This document shows, in pieces, positions 42,411-49,871 of a DNA stretch of 64,000 nt. Numbering within the stretch: position 1 is the first letter of the stretch; each line of letters begins with the position of its first letter. The notes under the pieces are model-generated. The model saw only the letters and a list, made by a program, of their open reading frames with translations. It had not been told where the DNA came from and made no database searches. Both the position numbers and the translations under genes were made by a program. Source of the stretch: Streptomyces hokutonensis (GTDB lineage: Bacteria > Actinomycetota > Actinomycetes > Streptomycetales > Streptomycetaceae); NCBI RefSeq assembly GCF_000376565.1, contig NZ_BARG01000065.1, positions 1-64,000 of the forward strand, given 5' to 3'.

Positions 42411-43034
42411 ATGGTTACTTCGGGCTGGACGGCCGCCCCCGCTCGGGCGACCTCCCTCCGCCGTCGCGGCGCCGTGCTCGAACGCGCGATCCTGGACGCC
42501 GCACTGGAGCAACTCAGTACGGTCGGCTGGAACGCCCTCACGATGGAAGGCGTCGCCGCCGGCGCCCAGACGGGCAAGGCCGCGGTCTACCGCCGCTGGT
42601 CCTCGAAGGAGGACCTCGTCGCGGACGCGTTGCAGGCCGGACTGCCGAGTCTGGAAGAGATGCCCGACCTCGGCGATGTGCGTGCGGATCTGCTGGCGCT
42701 GTGCACGCGGGCGCGCGACGCGATGTTCTCGCGCCCCGGATCCGCCCTGCGCTCAGTGATTCACGAATGCGACATGGCGCAGGCGGAGCGCTTCCACGGC
42801 GTGATCATCGAAGGGGTCGTGGAACCGACGCTCCGGCTGATCCGCGACGCCGTCGACCGGGGAATCGAGCGGGGTCAGGCTCGTCCCGACGCTTCCAACA
42901 GCTATGTCTTCGACGCCATCCCGGCGATGATGATGTACAGATCGAAGGTGTGCGGCAGTGAATGGAGCGACCAGGAGATCGAGGAAATGCTCGACCAGTT
43001 GATGCTTCCGCTGCTCCGGCCGAGCGGTGCCTGA
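42411..43034 (+). CDS. TetR-family transcriptional regulator
   Basis: 207 residues from ATG at 42411 behind GGAGAG. The N-terminal helix-turn-helix (about 22-70) reads ILDAALEQLSTVGWNALTME..TGKAAVYRRWSSKEDLV, the standard TetR DNA-binding pattern. The C-terminal domain matches the TetR_C type with EGVVEPTLRLIRDAVDRGIE. It almost certainly binds the two palindromes at 42247-42314 and represses itself and the divergent DHA2 exporter until a ligand binds. The ligand is unknown. Confidence 0.93.
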   Translation: MVTSGWTAAPARATSLRRRGAVLERAILDAALEQLSTVGWNALTMEGVAAGAQTGKAAVYRRWSSKEDLVADALQAGLPSLEEMPDLGDVRADLLALCTRARDAMFSRPGSALRSVIHECDMAQAERFHGVIIEGVVEPTLRLIRDAVDRGIERGQARPDASNSYVFDAIPAMMMYRSKVCGSEWSDQEIEEMLDQLMLPLLRPSGA

Positions 43035-43116
43035 AGCCGGGCCGGGACGCTCTTGAGGGGACCCTGGGAAACCGGGGTGTCGCAGGGGGTCCCGGGCGGC
43101 GTACCCTGAGGTCGCC

Positions 43117-43818
43117 ATGCCGTACGAACCACCTACTCACACCGTCGAGCGCTCACTCCGCGCCACGACCGGAGCCAAGGTCATTGCCGGCGTCGACGAG
43201 GTGGGGCGCGGCGCGTGGGCCGGCCCCGTCACCGTCTGCGCGGCGGTCACCGGACTGCGCCGACCCCCCGAAGGACTCACCGACTCCAAGCTCATCGCGG
43301 TCAAGCGCCGTGCCCAACTCGCCGAGGAACTCCGCAAGTGGGTCACGGCGTACGCCCTGGGACACGCCTCCCCGGAGGAGATCGACGACCTGGGGATGAC
43401 GGCCGCGCTGCGGCTCGCCGCGGTGCGTGCCCTTGAGGCCTTGCCGGTTCGCCCGGACGCGGTCATTCTCGACGGGAAGCATGATTACCTCGGGGCCCCT
43501 TGGCGGGTCCGTACGGTGATCAAGGGCGACCAGTCGTGCGTGGCGGTGGCCGCGGCTTCGGTGATCGCCAAGGTTCAGCGCGACAAAATGATGGCCGAAC
43601 TGGGCATCGACCATGCAGACTTCGCTTTTGCGGCCAACGCCGGGTATCCGTCACCCGTGCACAAGGCCGCGCTGGAGGAGCGGGGCCCCACCCCGTACCA
43701 CCGGTTGTCGTGGGCTTATCTTGATGCGCTGCCCCAGTGGCGGCACCTCAAGAAGGCCCGCAGTTGGGCGGAGGGAAACGTTCCGGAGATCGAGGGGCAG
43801 CTCGGCTTCGACTTCTGA
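43117..43818 (+). CDS. rnhB: Ribonuclease HII
   Basis: 233 residues. Removes ribonucleotides and RNA from RNA-DNA hybrids. Active-site acidic residues are visible: GVDEVGRGAWAGP (Asp27, Glu28), the third Asp in AVILDGKHDYL (about 116) and the fourth in GIDHADFAFAANAGY (about 160). A short unconserved C-terminal tail follows. TACCCT lies nine bases before the ATG and GAGG is also present, so start signals are mixed. The gene heads a stretch of nucleic-acid-related genes leading to recQ. Confidence 0.94.
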   Translation: MPYEPPTHTVERSLRATTGAKVIAGVDEVGRGAWAGPVTVCAAVTGLRRPPEGLTDSKLIAVKRRAQLAEELRKWVTAYALGHASPEEIDDLGMTAALRLAAVRALEALPVRPDAVILDGKHDYLGAPWRVRTVIKGDQSCVAVAAASVIAKVQRDKMMAELGIDHADFAFAANAGYPSPVHKAALEERGPTPYHRLSWAYLDALPQWRHLKKARSWAEGNVPEIEGQLGFDF

Positions 43819-43886
43819 CCGTTCCGCTCGCACTCATGTGCCACCCGCCGACGCGAGCGGCGCCAACGTTTGATAAAAATCAGCTC

Positions 43887-44528
43887 ATGCCTCTCATTCC
43901 CGAGGAGCCTCAGATTCACGAGAGTGCCCAGGGTCCCCGCGCCACTCCGGCCAGCGGCCGCGTCGCGCCGACCCCCCGTCCCGTACCAGGCCCCCGCCCC
44001 GCGGCGCCCTTGCGTCCCGGTCGCCCCGGCCCCCTGCGGCCCACGGCGCCGGTGCAACGCACGCCGCGTGACGTGGCCGCCGTCAAGCCCGGACCGTCCG
44101 GTCCGGCTGCCCCCGCCGCTTCCGGCACCGCTGCGGCGACCCCGCAGATCCAGCTCGTCCCGGCCTCGGCCGAGGGTGCGCTGGACGCCGCCGAGGAAGC
44201 CGTCGACCTGCTTCTGGAGTCGGGCCGTACCCCCGGTGACGTGCTGGTGATCACCACCGGCGAACCGCACCCGTGGGCCGCCCACGAACTGTCCTTCGGT
44301 GAAGCGTCCTACTGGGCGCAGCACGACGCGCGCGACGACGTCTTCTACGCGGACGCCGCCGTCGCGGGCCGGGCCGCGTCCCGACCCGTCGTCGTGGTCG
44401 CCGTCAACGGAGGCCTCGACACCGTTGCCGCCACCGCACTGCCGCTGGCCCTCGGCCGGGCCGGCGCCCTGCTGATCGTCTGCGGCGACCCGCAGCAGAT
44501 CAACTCGGTGCTGGGCGCGGGCGTCTGA
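43887..44528 (+). CDS. Proline-rich protein with SF1-helicase C-terminal-like domain
   Basis: 213 residues from ATG at 43887; the ribosome binding site is poor. The first ~85 residues are a Pro/Ala/Arg-rich linker. The C-terminal ~120 residues resemble the end of UvrD-like superfamily 1 helicases: GRTPGDVLVITTGEPHPWAA, a WAQHDARDDVFYADAAV strand-turn, RPVVVVAVNGG where helicases have motif V, and ALGRAGALLIVCGDPQQI where they have motif VI plus the following strand. The motif VI arginines are missing and there is no Walker A or B, so it cannot be a helicase. It may be a degenerate DNA- or protein-binding relic. The assignment is by eye and tentative. Confidence 0.55.
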   Translation: MPLIPEEPQIHESAQGPRATPASGRVAPTPRPVPGPRPAAPLRPGRPGPLRPTAPVQRTPRDVAAVKPGPSGPAAPAASGTAAATPQIQLVPASAEGALDAAEEAVDLLLESGRTPGDVLVITTGEPHPWAAHELSFGEASYWAQHDARDDVFYADAAVAGRAASRPVVVVAVNGGLDTVAATALPLALGRAGALLIVCGDPQQINSVLGAGV

Positions 44529-44559
44529 GAGCCCTCTCCGGAACGTCCGGAAGGCTCTC
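44527..44559 (+). terminator. Candidate terminator after the helicase-C-like gene
   Basis: An outer 7-bp stem GAGAGCC (44527-44533) / GGCTCTC (44553-44559) with an inner TCCGG/CCGGA pairing starts at the stop codon. The remaining gap to 44805 shows no gene. Confidence 0.6.
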
Positions 44560-44805
44560 TGAGACCGACGGTGGCCACCTCGGGCGCCGTTGCGTCCGGC
44601 TGCGCAGGGTGAGCGATTCGCCGTGCCCGTAAGACCGGGCGCGGTTGACGAAGGGTGCCTTCCACAGGCGTTCCGTCCCGTCCCGTGCGTGGTGAATCGG
44701 CCGGGCGGGAGTCTTCACCCGGCGCGGCCCGGCGTCGTACGGACTTCTCCTGTAGGGGTCTCGTATCGCCGCCGTACGGTCCGGGCGCGGAGCCCGGACC
44801 GGGTT

Positions 44806-45441
44806 TCAGCGGGCAGCGGCGCGGCGCAGAACCTCCGAGGCGGCGCCGCCGGTGCGGGGCAGCAGGGGCGGTACCTCGGACATGGCGAAAGGTTCCGGCG
44901 TCGAGTCCGCGCTCGGGCGTCGGCCGCCACGCCCCTCACCAAGCACCTGCCAGCCGTCACGGGTCAGTGTGATGTACGCCCCGCAGCGCAGCCCGTGCAG
45001 TGTGCAGGCGTCGCGCAGCCCCCACATCCACGCCCCGTCCTCCTCCGTCCAACGCGCGTCGCCCTCACGGCAGTAGAGCAGCACGGCGGTGCGCACCGGG
45101 GTGCGGCGACGCAGGTCGTGCGGGATGACCCGGCGCAGTTGCGCGAGCAGCGCGTTGCGGAACATCCAGCCGTCGGCCGGGGCGGACCGGCGGACGAACG
45201 AGGCGCTCGCGAGCAGCCGCTCGTCCGGGTCGAGGACGGCCACGATCGCGGTCGCCGGTCTCGGGCGGTGCCGGGAGTGCAGCCCGCTGACGACCTCGCG
45301 GGGATTGCGCAGCAAGGGGATTCCGGCGGCGGCCCACTCGGAGGGTTCGAGCATACGGGCCAGAGGGTTGGCGGAAGCGGCGGACAGGTCGGCTGACGTC
45401 GACGTGGATGCCGCGGAGGACGGAGCGAATCCGAAGGTCAC
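44806..45441 (-). CDS. RadC/MPN-like protein lacking metal ligands (hypothetical)
   Basis: 211 residues from GTG at 45441 with GGGAGG just upstream. I do not recognise a named family with certainty. The middle reads like RadC: ATAIVAVLDPDERLLASASF corresponds to the first strand pair, FRNALLAQLRRVIPHD to the helix, and VLLYCREGDARWTEEDGAWM to the strand leading into RadC's HNHPSGDPTPSxxD. The helix LRDACTLHGLRCGAYITLTR matches LxxAGxLLGIxLLDHIIIG. The HxH and Ser of the JAMM site are replaced (CRE), so it should be inactive as a metalloprotease. Ends are low complexity. It is divergent from recQ. Confidence 0.5.
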   Translation of the reverse strand: MTFGFAPSSAASTSTSADLSAASANPLARMLEPSEWAAAGIPLLRNPREVVSGLHSRHRPRPATAIVAVLDPDERLLASASFVRRSAPADGWMFRNALLAQLRRVIPHDLRRRTPVRTAVLLYCREGDARWTEEDGAWMWGLRDACTLHGLRCGAYITLTRDGWQVLGEGRGGRRPSADSTPEPFAMSEVPPLLPRTGGAASEVLRRAAAR

Positions 45442-45834
45442 GGTCCTCCCTTCGGCTACGCGCCCACACTGCGGGCGAGGTCGGATTCGGGGGAGCGCAC
45501 ACCGCAGCAGAGCCCTACCGGATCACGGACGAACCGTGCGGGGAGCGGACTCCAATTCTTGCTGTCGAACTGGGATGCGGCAACGAGCAAATGGGGCCAC
45601 AGCCCCTTATCTGATGGTCTGTGGCTTATATCCCTACCCAATGCGTCGTCCGGCGACGCCTGGGACGTTCGAGCACGACACTTTCGTACGCCATTGAGGT
45701 GCGGAAGGTCCAGAGGGTGCAGGTGGGCCAGGGGGCGTGGGGCGCCCGGGACAGGCGGTCGGGACGGCCGGAAGCGCCTCTTTACCGCGGCGGGGGATTG
45801 GGCCGTTGTCAGTGGCGTGAGGTTGCATGGGGAC
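45442..45834. other. 393-nt divergent intergenic region upstream of recQ
   Basis: No convincing gene. An inverted repeat GCCACAG (45596-45602) / CTGTGGC (45619-45625) with a 16-nt loop stands out in locally AT-richer sequence, which suggests the promoter region for one or both flanking genes. No SOS box was found. Confidence 0.45.
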
Positions 45835-47994
45835 ATGAGCAACCAGGAGCTGCGTGCCGAAGCCGACGCCATCCTCGCCGAGCTGGTCGGTGATCCGAGT
45901 GGTACGGCGCGGCTGCGCGAGGACCAGTGGCAGGCGGTGGCCGCCCTCGTGGAGGAGCGCCGGCGCGCGCTGGTGGTGCAGCGCACCGGCTGGGGCAAGT
46001 CGGCGGTGTACTTCGTCGCCACGGCCCTGCTGCGCCGGCGCGGCTCCGGGCCCACGGTGATCATCTCGCCGCTGCTGGCCCTGATGCGCAACCAGGTCGA
46101 GTCGGCGGCACGGGCGGGCATCCGGGCGCACACCATCAACTCGGCCAACCCGGAGGAGTGGGAGAGCATCTACGGAGAGGTCGAAAAGGGCGAGACCGAC
46201 GTCCTCCTCGTCAGCCCGGAGCGGCTCAACTCCGTGGACTTCCGCGACCAGGTGCTGCCCAAGTTGGCCGCCACGACCGGCCTGTTGGTGGTCGACGAGG
46301 CCCACTGCATCTCCGACTGGGGACACGACTTCCGCCCGGACTACCGCCGCTTGCGGGCGATGCTGGCCGAACTGCCCACAGGCGTACCGGTGCTGGCCAC
46401 CACGGCGACCGCCAACGCGCGCGTGACCGCCGATGTGGCCGAGCAGTTGGGCACCGGCGCCGGTGAGGCCCTGGTGCTGCGCGGCCCGCTGGAGCGGGAG
46501 AGCCTGCGGCTCGGGGTGGTCCAACTCCCTGACGCCGCTCACCGCCTGGCCTGGCTCGCCGAGCACCTGGACGAGCTGCCGGGCTCGGGGATCATCTACA
46601 CGCTCACCGTGGCCGCCGCCGAGGAGGCCACCGCCTTCCTGCGGCAGCGCGGCTTCAAGGTGGCCTCGTACACCGGGAAGACGGAGAACGCCGACCGGCT
46701 GCAGGCCGAGATCGACCTCCAGGAGAACCGGGTCAAGGCACTGGTCGCCACGTCGGCCCTGGGCATGGGCTACGACAAGCCGGACCTGGGCTTCGTGGTC
46801 CACCTCGGCTCGCCCTCCTCGCCGATCGCCTACTACCAGCAGGTGGGCCGTGCCGGGCGCGGAGTGGCCCACGCCGACGTACTGCTCCTGCCGGGCAGGG
46901 AGGACGAGGCCATCTGGCGCTACTTCGCCGATACGGCCTTCCCGCCCGAGACACAGGTCCGCCAGACCCTCTCGGCCCTCGCCGATGCGGGACGGCCGCT
47001 GTCCGTACCCGCCCTGGAGACGGCGGTGGACCTCCGGCGCAGCCGCCTGGAGACCATGCTGAAGGTCCTGGACGTCGACGGAGCGGTCAAGCGCGTCAAG
47101 GGCGGCTGGGCGGCCACGGGAGCCGACTGGGTGTACGACGCCGAGCGGTACGCCTGGGTGGCCAAACAGCGAGCGGCCGAGCAGCAGGCCATGCGCGACT
47201 ACGTGAGTACGTCCCAGTGCCGGATGGAGTTCCTGCGCCAGCAGCTGGACGACGAAGGGGCGGTGCCCTGCGGCCGTTGCGACAACTGCGCGGGCGCCTG
47301 GATCGACGCGTCGGTCTCGGCGGAGACGCTGACCGGGGCGACGAAGGAACTGGACCGCCCGGGCACGGAGATCGAGCCGCGCCGGATGTGGCCGACCGGA
47401 ATGGCCGCACTGGGCGTCGACCTCAAGGGACGCATCCCGGCGAAGGACCAGTGCTCCACGGGACGTGCCCTGGGGCGGCTCTCGGACATCGGCTGGGGCA
47501 ACAGGCTGCGCCCACTGCTGGCCGAGAACGCACCCGACGGCCCGGTCCCCGACGACGTCCTGAAGGCCGCGGTGGCGGTCCTCGCCGACTGGGCGCGTTC
47601 TCCGGGTGGTTGGGCACCGAACGTCACCGACGCCTCCGCCCGTCCCGTGGGCGTCGTGGCCGTACCGTCCCTGGCCCGCCCGCAACTGGTCGGCTCCCTC
47701 GCCCAGGGCATCGCGACCATCGGTCGCCTCCCCCTCCTGGGCACCCTGACGCACACGGGCCCGGACGGCACCCACGGGGCCCGCCGCAGCAACTCCGCCC
47801 AACGCCTCAGGGCACTGTCCGACGCCTTCGCCGTCTCCGAGGAACTGACCGCGGCCTTGACTGCCAATCCAGGCCCCGTCCTGCTCGTGGACGACTACAC
47901 CGACTCCGGCTGGACCCTGGCGGTCGCCGCCCGCCTGCTCCGCCGTGCAGGCAGCGAACAGGTGCTTCCGCTGGTCCTTGCTGCGGCGGGCTGA
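45835..47994 (+). CDS. recQ: RecQ-family helicase fused to a phosphoribosyltransferase-like domain
   Basis: 719 residues from ATG at 45835 (GGGGAC upstream). The helicase core is intact: motif I RTGWGKSAVYF (about 50-60), DEAH box VVDEAHCIS (152-160), TATAN motif III, and motif VI QQVGRAGRG. A RecQ zinc-binding set follows (QCRMEF..CGRCDNC, about 461-484). The last ~190 residues are not HRDC: they contain GRIPAKDQCSTGRALGRL and a final PRPP-loop-like VLLVDDYTDSGWTL (about 682-695), i.e. a type I phosphoribosyltransferase/ComF-like domain. RecQ unwinds DNA 3' to 5' in recombination repair. The function of the fused domain is unknown. Confidence 0.9.
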   Translation: MSNQELRAEADAILAELVGDPSGTARLREDQWQAVAALVEERRRALVVQRTGWGKSAVYFVATALLRRRGSGPTVIISPLLALMRNQVESAARAGIRAHTINSANPEEWESIYGEVEKGETDVLLVSPERLNSVDFRDQVLPKLAATTGLLVVDEAHCISDWGHDFRPDYRRLRAMLAELPTGVPVLATTATANARVTADVAEQLGTGAGEALVLRGPLERESLRLGVVQLPDAAHRLAWLAEHLDELPGSGIIYTLTVAAAEEATAFLRQRGFKVASYTGKTENADRLQAEIDLQENRVKALVATSALGMGYDKPDLGFVVHLGSPSSPIAYYQQVGRAGRGVAHADVLLLPGREDEAIWRYFADTAFPPETQVRQTLSALADAGRPLSVPALETAVDLRRSRLETMLKVLDVDGAVKRVKGGWAATGADWVYDAERYAWVAKQRAAEQQAMRDYVSTSQCRMEFLRQQLDDEGAVPCGRCDNCAGAWIDASVSAETLTGATKELDRPGTEIEPRRMWPTGMAALGVDLKGRIPAKDQCSTGRALGRLSDIGWGNRLRPLLAENAPDGPVPDDVLKAAVAVLADWARSPGGWAPNVTDASARPVGVVAVPSLARPQLVGSLAQGIATIGRLPLLGTLTHTGPDGTHGARRSNSAQRLRALSDAFAVSEELTAALTANPGPVLLVDDYTDSGWTLAVAARLLRRAGSEQVLPLVLAAAG

Positions 47995-48162
47995 GATTCC
48001 GTAGCGGGATCTGTGCCGGCAGGCGGCCGAGCGGGCGATTCCGGATCGCATGTCCCGGTCGCCCGGGCCGACTTGGCCGCACCGAACTCCATATGACGTG
48101 CCCCTGACCGGACTTATCCACAGGCTCAAGCGGAATGGGGCGATTCGCGAGATCGTCAACGC

Positions 48163-49650
48163 ATGACGAATCACAGCGAAACGACCGGATCCTCCGAAAA
48201 CGGCGACATCGAGCCCACCGCGTACGACCGGCACGGCGCCGACCACCAGGTCACCCTGCGCACCCCGGCCGAACTCGCCGACGCCCTGCCCTACCTCCTC
48301 GGATACCGCCCCGAGGACAGCATCGTCCTCGTCGCCCTGCACGATCGCGGCGGCCGGGGCCGGTTCGGCGGCCGAGCCCGGCTGGGCATTCCCGCCGGCG
48401 CGGACGACTGGGCCTCCGTGGCACGACAGTTGGCCCACGGCCTGGTCACCGGCAGCGAGCGCAGGGGCACCCGGCCCGAGCAGATGATCGCCTACGTCTG
48501 CCAGGAACCGGCGCCCGGCGAGACGGGGCGCCAGGTCATGGAGCGGCTACGTCCGCTGGTGCAGAGTCTGCGCACCGAGTGCGGCCGGCTCGATGTGACG
48601 GTCATCGAGGCGCTCTGCATCTCGGACGGCCGTTTCTGGTCCTACTGCTGCCCGATCGAGGGATGTTGCCCCGTCGACGGATCCCCGATGGGCCTGCCCG
48701 GCACCTCCGTGCTGGCCGCCGCGGCGACCTACGCGGGACTCCAAGTACGCGGCACACTGCGCGAGTTGCGCAGCAGGCTGCAACCGTGGGAGACCGTCGC
48801 CGCGCTGGAGCAGGAAGCCGCCCTCGACGCCGCCGGTTCGGCCCTGGTACCTCGCATCCTCGACGACGCCTACCGCGCGGACGTGGCGCACGAGACGCTG
48901 GACCTCGCCCAGCTGATCATCGGCCGGTTCGCCGCGGCACCGCCCGTGTCCGGCCCGCTCCAGTCGGACCTGCGCGACGACGCACTGCTCGCCCACGACG
49001 AAGCGGCCACACTGATCCTCGGTCTTCAGGACCGTTCGACCCGCGACCGCGCGGCCGAATGGATGGAGGGCGACGAGGCGGCTGCGGCTCTGCGCCTCTG
49101 GCGCGCGCTGGCCCGCCGCTGCGTCGGGCCCTACGGCGAACACGCCGCGGCTCCGCTCACACTCGCGGGCTGGGTCGCCTGGTCGACCGGCGACGACCTG
49201 GAGGCCCGGGAGGCCCTGGCCATGGCCCTGGGCGCCGACTCCGACTACCTGTTCGCCCGCCTCCTGCACCAGGCCTGCAACGAGGGCCTGGACCCGGAGT
49301 CGATCCGCCGCTGCCTGCGCGCGGAACGGAAGGACCGTGCTGGGGTGGGTGAATCGGCGGTTGCCGATGGTTCCGTACCGCAGGGGGCGAGCGGTTCCAG
49401 CGACGTCCCAGCACCGGTGGCAACGCCCACGGCTTCGCGCCGTCGGCGCCGCGCGCGAACTGCCGACGGAGTCGAGGACCGTCCGCGTTCTGCGGAACCG
49501 GACGGTTCCCGCCCTCGCACATCGGCTCAGGGCACCGCACGTCCCGGCGGCACGCGTACACGCACCTCCGGGAAGAGCGGTTCGCGGCGCCGTGACACCT
49601 GCTCGGAGCGGCCTCTGCCGGGGAGCAACGGCATTGAGGGGGACGGGTGA
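48163..49650 (+). CDS. DUF4192 domain protein
   Basis: 495 residues. The N-terminal ~380 residues match the actinobacterial DUF4192 family: HQVTLRTPAELADALPYLLG with the typical YRPEDSIVLVALHDRGGRGR, and later CCPIEGCCPVDGSPMGLPGT. The cysteine cluster in that last segment could bind metal. The C-terminal ~110 residues are a low-complexity Arg/Ser/Thr-rich tail. No enzyme activity is known. It follows recQ on the same strand after 168 nt with no obvious terminator. Confidence 0.8.
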   Translation: MTNHSETTGSSENGDIEPTAYDRHGADHQVTLRTPAELADALPYLLGYRPEDSIVLVALHDRGGRGRFGGRARLGIPAGADDWASVARQLAHGLVTGSERRGTRPEQMIAYVCQEPAPGETGRQVMERLRPLVQSLRTECGRLDVTVIEALCISDGRFWSYCCPIEGCCPVDGSPMGLPGTSVLAAAATYAGLQVRGTLRELRSRLQPWETVAALEQEAALDAAGSALVPRILDDAYRADVAHETLDLAQLIIGRFAAAPPVSGPLQSDLRDDALLAHDEAATLILGLQDRSTRDRAAEWMEGDEAAAALRLWRALARRCVGPYGEHAAAPLTLAGWVAWSTGDDLEAREALAMALGADSDYLFARLLHQACNEGLDPESIRRCLRAERKDRAGVGESAVADGSVPQGASGSSDVPAPVATPTASRRRRRARTADGVEDRPRSAEPDGSRPRTSAQGTARPGGTRTRTSGKSGSRRRDTCSERPLPGSNGIEGDG

Positions 49651-49871
49651 TCAAGAGGTGGAGGACCGATGTCGAGAGGCTGTCTCCTCCGGCCCGCCGC
49701 CATTCGGTCGGCTTCCCGGGTCGCGGGCGTGACCAGGAGGAGCCCGGCTCCGTTCACCTGAGTGGCGGAACGCCTGATCGGGTCGTGTCGCCGTACAGCC
49801 CTTGTCCTCTCGGGACTCTCCATCCGGCGCCGAACACGTCCGAGGCGCACAGAGCGCAGAAGAAGCCGCCC

